Source: Sphingobacterium sp. UBA2700 (GTDB lineage: Bacteria; Bacteroidota; Bacteroidia; Sphingobacteriales; Sphingobacteriaceae). Taken from it: a stretch of 64,000 bases of DNA. Where the stretch lies: the NCBI GenBank assembly GCA_002354335.1, contig DELI01000005.1:292385-356384 (forward strand), read 5' to 3'. The notes under the pieces are model-generated. The model had not been told where the DNA came from and searched no databases. It saw only the letters and a program-made list of their open reading frames with translations. Position 1 is the first letter of the stretch. Each line of letters opens with the position of its first letter. The position numbers were made by a program, and so were the translations under genes. Shown here one piece after another: positions 17,541-25,978 of the stretch.

Positions 17541-18278
17541 TTAAATGGACTTGCCGTTTGGCGTAATACTCTTTTTAATAGCTGTCGTCTGGCTCGCTTT
17601 ATCTTTAACCAAAGCTTTGCCAGCAGTATCTACATAAAGGTTCTCGAAGCTTACTCCCTTCGATCCAGCAAGCACTAAACCTCTGGAATTTTCATAGTTT
17701 TGGCTGCGAATAATCTGGTTTTTGAATGATACGTTCGTACAGTTTACTAACTCCGCCACATCACCAGATGAGTCTTCTAACATAATTCCGTCAATCTCTA
17801 CGTTCTGACAGTTGTTCAACCCTAGTAAAGTCGGACGAACACTATTAATATCCTTGCTTACAATGCCTTTGCTCACCTGATCATCAATCTTGATTTTAAC
17901 CGCAGCCGCTTGTCCCAGGATTACGCCTTTTCCAATAATCTTCACATTAGACTGGTTCTCTCCATAGATAAAATAGCGCTTACCGTTCTTTTCAATAAAA
18001 TCGTAATAGCTTGGATTCGCAACAAGGATAGCACCCTCATGTAAGTTGATCGTAACGTTAGATTTCAGTTCTAAACCGCCTGTTAAGTATCGTCCTACGT
18101 AGAAGTTTAATGTACCGCCGCCTTTCGATGAGATTAAATCGATAGCGGCTTGTATTGAACGCGTATTGTTTGTCTGCCCGTCGGATACACATCCGAATGC
18201 AGAAGCGTTATAGTCGACTGCTAAAGCCTGCCCGAATGACATCGTCAGCAATAGCATGATGTATAAGATTCTTTTCAT
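17541..18278 (-). CDS. Short GH28-like beta-helix protein lacking the catalytic half
   Basis: A 245-residue exported protein (signal peptide ending near ALAVD). Its first 170 or so residues parallel the two flanking GH28 proteins (AIDLISSKGGGTLNFYVGRY, SNVTINLHEGAIL). It then ends in a lysine-rich tail without the NNDGID, DD or RIG segments, so catalysis by the GH28 mechanism is not expected. Only 11 bases separate its stop from the next start, so there is no room for a frameshifted remainder. It could be a binding protein, or a duplicate shortened by deletion. Gaps to both neighbours are 7-11 bases. Confidence 0.72.
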   Translation of the reverse strand: MKRILYIMLLLTMSFGQALAVDYNASAFGCVSDGQTNNTRSIQAAIDLISSKGGGTLNFYVGRYLTGGLELKSNVTINLHEGAILVANPSYYDFIEKNGKRYFIYGENQSNVKIIGKGVILGQAAAVKIKIDDQVSKGIVSKDINSVRPTLLGLNNCQNVEIDGIMLEDSSGDVAELVNCTNVSFKNQIIRSQNYENSRGLVLAGSKGVSFENLYVDTAGKALVKDKASQTTAIKKSITPNGKSI

Positions 18279-18285
18279 GTGATTA

Positions 18286-19767
18286 TTATTTTACGATGTC
18301 AACAGCATTGCTTTTATGCAAGAAGATCTGCTCCTTATTCCCGGCTTTCACCTCATCGAATGTTACGTTTTCAAACTTGCCCTTATTGAGGTCATCCGTT
18401 ACGATGGCAGGTCTATAATCGGGTGCCAAGGCCTTAAACTTCACATTTTTAAAAGTGATGTTGTTCGCATGACGAATATAGAATGCCCATGACGGTAGCT
18501 CTTTGAATTGTGAGAACTCAGGATAGGCAGCTTCCATTTCCGGGATACCATCCAATTCCGCTGCGGAAAGCCCTCTTTTCGCGTAATATGGATTCCCAGC
18601 ACCTGGATATACAATCTCGATGTTCTCCAATGTTACGTTTTCAATCTTGTAGTTCGGCAATCCGATAATGCTCGCTGGAGAGATGTTTCTAGGCAAGTCC
18701 TCAATCGGCCCCTCATAGTTATATCCCTTATCAGGTTTCTCCATTGGAACTTCCGCGTATACATTTTTGATCGTGATATCCTTCATCACCGGCTCTTTCC
18801 CTTTGCTCCAACGATTACCTATTCTTAGGAAGATCACATTCCCCGTGTTGATGGATCTGACACCATCCACTAAAATATTCTCAACAATACCTCCGTCTAC
18901 AGCGGCGAAAGTGATAGCCGAGCGATAGGTATCATATACCGTTAAATTTCTTACGACGAAGTTGCGGAAGCCACCACGTGAAACTGTTCCGAATTTTAAG
19001 GCTGATGCACTGGAGCGTGCCGTACAGTTTTCTACCAATACATTTTCACAGATGGCATTGGCATCATGCGATTTAAAACAGATCGCATCATCAGCAGCAT
19101 CAAAGTGCGAGTTGCGAATAATTACATCTTTGCAATCTACAATGTCAATACCGTCATTGTTCCAATAGGATTTACTATCTACCGTGATGCTGTCGACCAA
19201 TATATTCACACACTGATCATATGTCTGGTTCCAGCTCGCAGGATCCTTTAACGTAATTCCGATAATTTTTATATTCTTGCACTCGCGGAAATAGATATTC
19301 TCGGGTCTATTCCATTCGCGCACGCGGTCGTACTTCAATTCATCTTCGATTAATCCACGATGAACCATATTCAAGGTGTTCATCGCATTGTCAAACCCAC
19401 GACCATTGATAGTCCCCTGTCCGGTAATACCGATATTCTCCTGCTTAATAGCGTAGATTAAAGACTTCCAATTGATGTAAGGGTCTTTATCGTAATCAAA
19501 AGGATTCAGCGATCCTAAGATACTAGCCCCTCTTTCCAGATGTAGTGTAACATTGGATTTGATGTAAATTGTTCCCGTTACATAATTGCCAGGCCCGAAT
19601 ACCAATCGGCCCCCGCCCTGTGCATTTACATAATCGATAGCAGCTTGAATAGACTTCGTATTCAGCGTGTTTCCATCGCCTTCAATACCGAAATCTCTGA
19701 CTGCATAGTCCTTTGCAAATACCTGAAGGCTGCAAAAACAAACGAGCAAGCATAATAGTTTCTTCAT
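18286..19767 (-). CDS. GH28-family glycoside hydrolase, copy 2
   Basis: A 493-residue exported beta-helix protein with signal peptide MKKLLCLLVCFCSLQVFAKD. Catalytic segments are WNNDGID (N204, D205, D208) and DAADDAIC (D226, D227), with SSASALKFG in place of the usual His-containing motif and RIGNRW after it. It is a full-length paralogue of the 16054-17529 protein; the pair may split exo-acting galacturonidase and rhamnogalacturonan-specific tasks. It is encoded 17 bases after the stop of the GH106-like rhamnosidase, which fits a rhamnogalacturonan substrate with alternating rhamnose and galacturonate. Confidence 0.87.
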   Translation of the reverse strand: MKKLLCLLVCFCSLQVFAKDYAVRDFGIEGDGNTLNTKSIQAAIDYVNAQGGGRLVFGPGNYVTGTIYIKSNVTLHLERGASILGSLNPFDYDKDPYINWKSLIYAIKQENIGITGQGTINGRGFDNAMNTLNMVHRGLIEDELKYDRVREWNRPENIYFRECKNIKIIGITLKDPASWNQTYDQCVNILVDSITVDSKSYWNNDGIDIVDCKDVIIRNSHFDAADDAICFKSHDANAICENVLVENCTARSSASALKFGTVSRGGFRNFVVRNLTVYDTYRSAITFAAVDGGIVENILVDGVRSINTGNVIFLRIGNRWSKGKEPVMKDITIKNVYAEVPMEKPDKGYNYEGPIEDLPRNISPASIIGLPNYKIENVTLENIEIVYPGAGNPYYAKRGLSAAELDGIPEMEAAYPEFSQFKELPSWAFYIRHANNITFKNVKFKALAPDYRPAIVTDDLNKGKFENVTFDEVKAGNKEQIFLHKSNAVDIVK

Positions 19768-19784
19768 TATTGTAGTCTTTTTGG

Positions 19785-22646
19785 TTAGTTATAAATTTCT
19801 ACAGGTCCAACAATCCCCATGGATTGTATTTCCTGCTCGCGGCCAGGTCTGTTGACCCAGTACTGCGCATTTTCATTGTCTTTTAAAGTCTTCAGGTAGT
19901 TACCCATGGTCGTCGTCACACGAATTTCAATATCATTGCTTCCAGGCTTAAGGAACTTACTGATATCGTAAATACGGCGCCCGAACCATTTCACGCCAAC
20001 CGGCTGTCCATTGATAAAGAGGTCTGTTATTCCGAACACCTGACCTAGGTTAAGCGTCTGGTTTTTGATGTTCTGCACATTGACTTTCTTACGATAGATC
20101 GCCGTTCCGGAGAAGTCGCGCAATTCATCATCAAGCTTCATGTCGATGAGCTGAGCTAGTTGTCGTTTCTTACTGCTATTCTCCTGTGCATGCTTGAGCT
20201 CAAGCTCCCAGCCTGCATTCAGGTTTTGTTTGTTAGCACCATCTAATTTAGCAGGCTGATACCATTCGCCGCCCTTCGACTGATCGAAGACCACAAGAAG
20301 GGATTCCGTTGGCCCGAAATTGTGCTCGAAGCCATTAGCACTGTCCAATTTTAATTGAAAACGCTCGCCCGTATCGGCATCCCAGATCCAAGCCTGCTTG
20401 CCTTTGCCAACACCCGAAAGAAAATCGATACGTGTTTTATGGCTGTTGAAGCGGTGTGCATTCTGGAAGAAGAAGAACTCCGACTGATCATCACGGATAT
20501 ACCTGTTCTGCATGAAAAAACGATTCGGCTCGCTGATTTTCACATATTTAGGCAGCTTTTGCTCTTGATGAAAGCTTTGATACCATTCCAAGAACTTATT
20601 ATCGACTGGCTTTTCAACGAAGACAAAGTTTGAACCCAAAGCTTTTATTTTCTGCATCCAGGTCTGCACTTCCTGATCTCTAGCTTGCATATCCTTAAAG
20701 CCCAAACTTTTCGAAGGCGTAGTTTCTATACAAATCAGTTTGCCTCCCTGCTGCACAAACTCGTGCAACTTCTTAGCCGTTTCAACGCCTAAACTCTTTA
20801 CCCCAGGCAGGAACAATACACCGTAGGATTTCTTTCCAAACGTGATCTTGCCATTTTGAATCTTAGCATCTTTCAGAATCAGCTCCGTTACGTAGTCCGC
20901 TGAACCTCCAGTTTTATGGATCGCTTCCCATAACAGGGAGGTGTAAGGCACGTTGAGTCGCTCTGGGAAAGGGTCAGTTTGTACACCTTTCTCTGCCCAT
21001 AGATCATAGTTTGCAGGGAGTATCGCCATATCGGTGTACATATCGGCATTCTGCAATTGTGAGGACAGGCGAGCCTTGTAAGTATTTAAATATTTAAAAT
21101 AAGGCCACCAGTTATTTTTCTCCGAATAATAAGATCCATATTGAATCCAACCCGGGAATGGCGCCTGTTTTGGCGAATAGTTGAAACCATGCCAAATGGA
21201 ATGCGTAATACCGGATAGTAAACTTTGATCGGAACCTAATTTAAGCAGCTCTAAAGTCGCGTTGAAAACCAGATATGTGTTGGTCATTTCTTCACAACTT
21301 ACGACCCGTTTACCTGTTAAATGAGCTGCAGATGATACGTATTTATTGATCATCGTATAGCCTCTCCCGCGGCGATAGTCTTCATCAGACATTTCTTCCC
21401 CTAGCTTATGTCGCAAGTAGTTTGTTGTCCAAGACTCCCCTTCCGGAATATCATAGCCCAGGGAAGTTTCCAATGGAAAAAAGCCGCGCCCATAAGCCTG
21501 CGCCCTAGACTTGACCTTTAAGCCTTTACACCATGCTAAATAAGTTTCCGTAAAACGCTCTCTTAACAAGCAAGCCTTCACATATTCGAAGTCAAATCTA
21601 ACGCGGCTCAATACTTCCTTAAAGTCTTCCGACTTCTCGGCACCATAGTTTTCATCCACCACAGCGCCCAGCCTGCCTACTTTAAACATGATAAAAGGCA
21701 GATATGGCATCAGGTCATATCCGCAGCGCTTTTGGAATTCCTCAGCAAAATCATGCGTCCAATTACAGCCCTCCAGTTCCATACTATCCGAGAATAAGGC
21801 ACGTAGATAGTTCGACAATGCCCCAATTCGGTTCTGCATCGTATTAGACATGCGGTTCAAGTAATTCTGTACCGACTGCTTGTCCATATGATTCAGGATA
21901 GAGCCTGATGCGCCCGGCGCACCGTTGATTACCTGGGCGAAAGAAGTGTATCGCACAACAGCATAGAGCACATGTTTACCTTCCGGCACATCCACCTGTA
22001 TCGTCGCGTCCTTACGCTTTGCCGATAAATCCTGTGCTTGATCAAGGCTGTTCATCGGATCTTTCGCTAAATGCAGCGATAGAATCTCCGGCTTGCGCAG
22101 CGGGTTCTTATCAGTTACTCCCGGATCTACAGCCTGACAGATATTGAACTGCGAGGTCTCAAATTGCATGGGTCCGGTCAGCTTCTCCGCATAGACTAGC
22201 ACTACTTGCGCCCGCTCGTCTTCCTTCAGATCTTCCGAGCCAAAAGGCCAGCCGGAACCCACGATCAAGTCGCTCGTCATGTCCAAGGACTTCGCATCGT
22301 CCGCTGTATGCTTTACCAGATCAATCCATTCATTGCTTAGCCATTTTACCGATGGTATCCCCATATCGTCGGCCCTTTTAGGGAAGGATATAGGATTTAT
22401 TTCCACACCGCCAATCCCGGCATCTTTCAACAGGCGCAATTGACGCGATAATTCGCCTTTTTCTACCTTATCGCCATTCCACCACCAACGGACGAAGGGA
22501 CGATAATTCATGCTTGGGTTTTTAAAAAGTGTATACCAATCCTCTTTTGCTTTAAAGGCGGAGGAAGCAAAGGATTCCTCGAGGTTGGCTAAAGCCAATC
22601 CCGCACCTAACAGCGAGGTGTTGCGTATAAAAGATCTTCTATTCAT
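19785..22646 (-). CDS. GH106-like alpha-L-rhamnosidase
   Basis: A 953-residue exported protein. The N-terminus MNRRSFIRNTSLLGAG has the twin-arginine pattern. The mature start YRPFVRWWWNGDKVEKGEL is typical of GH106-type rhamnosidases. A TIM-barrel core (candidate acidic residues in VSCEEMTNTY and LRHKLGEEMSDED) is followed by a Rossmann-like domain and a C-terminal jelly-roll of the GH2 sugar-binding type (DLFINGQPVGVKWFGRRIY). The expected role is removal of terminal L-rhamnose from pectic side chains or glycosides. Its stop is 17 bases before the GH28 copy 2 start, and the upstream sugar isomerase gene is 4 bases away. Confidence 0.8.
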   Translation of the reverse strand: MNRRSFIRNTSLLGAGLALANLEESFASSAFKAKEDWYTLFKNPSMNYRPFVRWWWNGDKVEKGELSRQLRLLKDAGIGGVEINPISFPKRADDMGIPSVKWLSNEWIDLVKHTADDAKSLDMTSDLIVGSGWPFGSEDLKEDERAQVVLVYAEKLTGPMQFETSQFNICQAVDPGVTDKNPLRKPEILSLHLAKDPMNSLDQAQDLSAKRKDATIQVDVPEGKHVLYAVVRYTSFAQVINGAPGASGSILNHMDKQSVQNYLNRMSNTMQNRIGALSNYLRALFSDSMELEGCNWTHDFAEEFQKRCGYDLMPYLPFIMFKVGRLGAVVDENYGAEKSEDFKEVLSRVRFDFEYVKACLLRERFTETYLAWCKGLKVKSRAQAYGRGFFPLETSLGYDIPEGESWTTNYLRHKLGEEMSDEDYRRGRGYTMINKYVSSAAHLTGKRVVSCEEMTNTYLVFNATLELLKLGSDQSLLSGITHSIWHGFNYSPKQAPFPGWIQYGSYYSEKNNWWPYFKYLNTYKARLSSQLQNADMYTDMAILPANYDLWAEKGVQTDPFPERLNVPYTSLLWEAIHKTGGSADYVTELILKDAKIQNGKITFGKKSYGVLFLPGVKSLGVETAKKLHEFVQQGGKLICIETTPSKSLGFKDMQARDQEVQTWMQKIKALGSNFVFVEKPVDNKFLEWYQSFHQEQKLPKYVKISEPNRFFMQNRYIRDDQSEFFFFQNAHRFNSHKTRIDFLSGVGKGKQAWIWDADTGERFQLKLDSANGFEHNFGPTESLLVVFDQSKGGEWYQPAKLDGANKQNLNAGWELELKHAQENSSKKRQLAQLIDMKLDDELRDFSGTAIYRKKVNVQNIKNQTLNLGQVFGITDLFINGQPVGVKWFGRRIYDISKFLKPGSNDIEIRVTTTMGNYLKTLKDNENAQYWVNRPGREQEIQSMGIVGPVEIYN

Positions 22647-22650
22647 AAAT

Positions 22651-23496
22651 TTAAATAGTCTTCAAATGGTCCATTAGGTATTTTTTTATCCACAAGTTTT
22701 GACGCCATTGCTCTTCATAATCCTTTGCTGTATCGCCGGATGTGATGAGATAAGGTGGAGGGCCAAACTCCGTGGTAAAGGTTAGTTTCTTTCTCCCTAA
22801 TTGGATTTGTTTACTAATATATTGTTGCCAGACCGCTAAATGGATCTTTACAATGTCTTCAAATAAAGTGTTGCTAACATCCGATAGCTGTGAGCCTTGC
22901 GTGTGCCCGACACGCGTATGCACATGTCTCACATCGGATAGTAGGCTAGTTAATAGGTCTTGTTGATCTTCCAGATAACTCTCCGAGACACAATACCAAT
23001 GGGAGATATCCAAAGTCAATTTGAGACCTGGAAATTGCTCTTTGATTGCCGGAATTCGATGAATCCCGTATGTCCATTTATTCCGGTGTGTTTCCTGATA
23101 AATGGGTATTCCTGTTTGTTGCTCTACCTTGGCGCAGATGGCTAAACATGCTAGTATCTGTTCGCTCGTATAGTACTCTCGCCCTACCTGTGCAGAAATG
23201 AATTCCGGAGCCAAACCAAACTCCCCTAAGTTAGCGAGTTCCGTAAGCTGTTCCTCCAATAATTCCAAATAATGTGCAAAGTCCTTTGCTCCGCCAAATA
23301 CAGCGAACACGATACTGTAACGCAGTTGGCGAGCCTGCAGACTTTGCAACATCTGCTGGTAGTCATTCTTATGTTTTTCCCCATAAGGGTACCACTCAAT
23401 TCCCTGATATCCGGCGCCCTTAACACGATCTAAAAAATCTGTCCAGGCAGTATGTTCTGCCCCCCAACGCGGATAAAAGAATTGAATATCTACCAT
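22651..23496 (-). CDS. Sugar phosphate isomerase/epimerase-like protein
   Basis: A 281-residue AP-endonuclease-2-type TIM barrel without a signal peptide. Candidate metal ligands are the Glu in IPIYQETHRN, the Asp-Ile-Ser-His in LTLDISHWY, the His in VRHVHTRVGH and a C-terminal Glu in TFTTEFGPPPY. The family isomerises or epimerises sugars; no substrate can be set from sequence. It overlaps the start of nothing downstream but its own start lies inside the end of the PhyH gene (7-base overlap), so both are made together. It may act on a sugar released by the locus. Confidence 0.78.
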   Translation of the reverse strand: MVDIQFFYPRWGAEHTAWTDFLDRVKGAGYQGIEWYPYGEKHKNDYQQMLQSLQARQLRYSIVFAVFGGAKDFAHYLELLEEQLTELANLGEFGLAPEFISAQVGREYYTSEQILACLAICAKVEQQTGIPIYQETHRNKWTYGIHRIPAIKEQFPGLKLTLDISHWYCVSESYLEDQQDLLTSLLSDVRHVHTRVGHTQGSQLSDVSNTLFEDIVKIHLAVWQQYISKQIQLGRKKLTFTTEFGPPPYLITSGDTAKDYEEQWRQNLWIKKYLMDHLKTI

Positions 23497-24311
23497 GATC
23501 TATGATAGATTAAAGGGTTTTGTTCGTCATCGTTCAACAGATCGCCGACTTTCAATGTAGCCAGGTAATCTGGAGGAAGAATATTCGCCTGTCCGTTGAA
23601 TACATTGCCATCCGGCATGTATGCACATGTCATTGCTCGACGGTAGCCGTTGGTCATGTTCGGACCGGCACCGTGTATGGTCAACCCGTTATGGATAGAA
23701 CAGCTTCCGGCTTTCAAAGGTGCTGGGGCAGGGTTAATCTGCGCAAGCTCCGGATATACTTCGAAAATACCGTTCATGTTCTTGCCGATACCGATGTTGG
23801 TAAAGTCAGTTTTCTTAAATGAGCCCGGTACAAAATATAGACAGCCGTTCTCTAAAGTCGCATCATCCAATGCGATCCAGATGGATAAAGCTTCCCGGTC
23901 GGAGAACGACCAGAATGGTGTATCTAAGTGCCAAGCCGTCGGATTAGCAAAGGGACGCTTGAATAAAGCCTGATCATGCCAAATTCGGATACCATCCACT
24001 TGCGCTAAATTGCCAACCAATTCGCCGATTCGGCGGTCTAGCATCAATTCCTTAACGCCCTCATCCGTTTGCCAGAGATTCAATAATTGATCGAATACTT
24101 TCCCGAAGTAATCCGCATCTTTATTGATCCCATCATCCTCTCCCACTTGTGTTTCCTTGCCGGGCATCTTTTGCCCCGCTCTCTTCTCTACTGCTGAGAA
24201 AACTACTTCACGCCATTTCTCTAGCTCCTCCGGACTTAAAAAATCCTCAATAACTAAATAACCGTTCTCACGATAGAAAGCAATTTGCTCTGGACTAACT
24301 TGATACTTCAT
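23490..24311 (-). CDS. Phytanoyl-CoA dioxygenase (PhyH) family protein
   Basis: A 273-residue Fe(II)/2-oxoglutarate oxygenase. The iron facial triad is WHLD (H128, D130) and H213 in LTIHGAGPN; an Arg after it (R224 or R225 in GYRRAMT) would bind 2-oxoglutarate. No signal peptide. PhyH proteins hydroxylate varied small molecules, and Bacteroidetes carry many near SusCD loci, with roles mostly unknown. Here it lies directly downstream of susD and overlaps the isomerase gene. It may oxidise a substituent on the imported glycan or an aglycone; this is inference. Confidence 0.85.
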   Translation of the reverse strand: MKYQVSPEQIAFYRENGYLVIEDFLSPEELEKWREVVFSAVEKRAGQKMPGKETQVGEDDGINKDADYFGKVFDQLLNLWQTDEGVKELMLDRRIGELVGNLAQVDGIRIWHDQALFKRPFANPTAWHLDTPFWSFSDREALSIWIALDDATLENGCLYFVPGSFKKTDFTNIGIGKNMNGIFEVYPELAQINPAPAPLKAGSCSIHNGLTIHGAGPNMTNGYRRAMTCAYMPDGNVFNGQANILPPDYLATLKVGDLLNDDEQNPLIYHRSW

Positions 24312-24341
24312 AATATAAGTTTATTCATAACATAGGATAGA

Positions 24342-24363
24342 GCAAGGCCTTGGGAGACCTTGC
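24342..24363 (-). terminator. Small stem-loop between susD and the PhyH gene
   Basis: GCAAGG and CCTTGC (24342-24347, 24358-24363) can pair as a 6-bp stem with a 10-base loop in the 63-base gap after the susD stop. No strong U-tract follows on the minus strand, so it is more likely a processing or attenuation hairpin than a full terminator. It could help keep susCD transcript levels above those of the enzymes. Confidence 0.3.
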
Positions 24364-24374
24364 ACTAGGGTTAA

Positions 24375-25964
24375 TTAATTTTGAACCATTTTATCGTTGT
24401 ACATCATCTCATCCAATGGAATCTGTAAAGTCATCTTAGAAACCGGATAAGAAGATTTATCGACATGGTTTGTTGAACTAGCACGGTCAACCGCTATATT
24501 CCAACGCTTGTTGTTGAAAAATTCACGACCACCTTCTCCCCAAAGCTCAATACGCGTTTGCAATTGAACCATTTGAAGCGGCGTAAGGCCTGCCATTCCC
24601 GGATAGTTATCCACGGTAAGCGTTGCTGCACCGGCTTTTGTTCTAGCGGCCAACAAAATATTTAAAGTCGCTTTCGCACCTGCGGCATCGCCACTTTGTG
24701 CCTGTGCTTCCGCTTTCATTAACAAAGCTTCCGATGTACGGAAAAAGTAAGCCGAGTTTTTACCTACATTTTTCTTGTCGTCGCTGCCCAAACCATGCGT
24801 TGCGGCAAACTTCAAGTTCGTGTAGGCCGGAATAGTACGTTTTTCGTTGTTGGTCGGGTAGCTGTAATCGCCCCAAGCAGTTGCCATAAACGCATTCTTA
24901 CGGAAGTCATTCGGAGCAATGCTATTGTATAATCTGGCATCAATACGTTGGAAACCACGTAACAAACCGCCCTCTGCTTCTGCAAATGGATTCATCCACA
25001 TGTTATGCGTGGTCAAAGCATCGCCTAAAGGAAACCCGAAGATTACCTCTGGATTTACGGCGTTGTTCAAGAAACCATTCTTCTCCGGACGCATAATAGG
25101 ATTCGCCTGTGTTCCTTCGTTTGTAGCTCCATATGCAGATTGTGGTAATAGCGTAGGATAGTTTGCCAAGATATCGTTGCTAGACGAGATTACCGTAGCC
25201 CAGTCTCCTGTCCATAAAGCAACTCGAGCTAGAATAAAATTGGCAACCCCTAAGTCGAAATCATTGACCTCTTTTGTATAACCTTTTCCAGCATCTTTTA
25301 AATACTGAATCGCCTGTTGAAGATCCGCTTTGATGAAATTATAAGTCTCCGTTGCTGTCGCACGAGCCTTGCTTTCCTGCGTTGGAAGATAAGTATCGTA
25401 AAGCGGCAATCCTAACTTATCCTTTCCACCTTGTAGGTAGGCATCCTGATAGTTCTCCATCAGGAAGTTATACGAATAAGCGCGAAGAATCAACCCTCTT
25501 GCTTTAAACTCTTTCAAAATAGTATTGCTTCCAACCGTCGCATCGTCCAAATAATTGAGCATTTTATTGGCTGTTGTAATACCGTTCCAAGCGAAAAACC
25601 AATAGGGCGAGTTTTTATTTGTTCCTTCGGATATAAAATCCAAAAATCGGTACTCATCCCCACCAAAGATCGTTAGATTCTGATCTCCAAAAACGATGTC
25701 GTTTCCTTCCAAGTTCCGCATAACTTCCAAGCCGAAAACATTCGTATATCTCGATTCAGAGTTACCTGAACCACCGTAGTTGAATGCTCGGGGCATGCTA
25801 TTCGCCATACCGCCTAAGACCGTACGGATCGTTGCCTCATCACCACTCTTCAATAACTCCTGGATTTGCTCATCCGTAATGTTATTCGGCGGTGCCACGT
25901 CTAATTTCTTATTACATGAAACGAATAGCGTTCCTGCTATAAAGAATAAAAATATCTTTTTCAT
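24375..25964 (-). CDS. SusD/RagB-family glycan-binding lipoprotein
   Basis: A 529-residue outer-membrane lipoprotein; the lipobox FVSC gives acylation at Cys17. The helical TPR-rich SusD fold is recognisable from segments such as RALILRAYSYNFL-like GLILRAYSYNFLMENY, EALLMKAEAQAQSGD and RIELWGEGGREFFNNKRW, which is the classic SusD C-terminal signature. It would cap the SusC barrel encoded 14 bases upstream and bind the incoming oligosaccharide. The specificity is inferred as rhamnogalacturonan- or rhamnose-containing from the enzymes downstream. Confidence 0.95.
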   Translation of the reverse strand: MKKIFLFFIAGTLFVSCNKKLDVAPPNNITDEQIQELLKSGDEATIRTVLGGMANSMPRAFNYGGSGNSESRYTNVFGLEVMRNLEGNDIVFGDQNLTIFGGDEYRFLDFISEGTNKNSPYWFFAWNGITTANKMLNYLDDATVGSNTILKEFKARGLILRAYSYNFLMENYQDAYLQGGKDKLGLPLYDTYLPTQESKARATATETYNFIKADLQQAIQYLKDAGKGYTKEVNDFDLGVANFILARVALWTGDWATVISSSNDILANYPTLLPQSAYGATNEGTQANPIMRPEKNGFLNNAVNPEVIFGFPLGDALTTHNMWMNPFAEAEGGLLRGFQRIDARLYNSIAPNDFRKNAFMATAWGDYSYPTNNEKRTIPAYTNLKFAATHGLGSDDKKNVGKNSAYFFRTSEALLMKAEAQAQSGDAAGAKATLNILLAARTKAGAATLTVDNYPGMAGLTPLQMVQLQTRIELWGEGGREFFNNKRWNIAVDRASSTNHVDKSSYPVSKMTLQIPLDEMMYNDKMVQN

Positions 25965-25978
25965 AATGTGATTCCTTC

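Noticed and set aside
17530..18278. Middle GH28 gene as a frameshifted full-length copy
   Set aside because: Only 11 bases separate its stop from the next start, so no lost second half is present.
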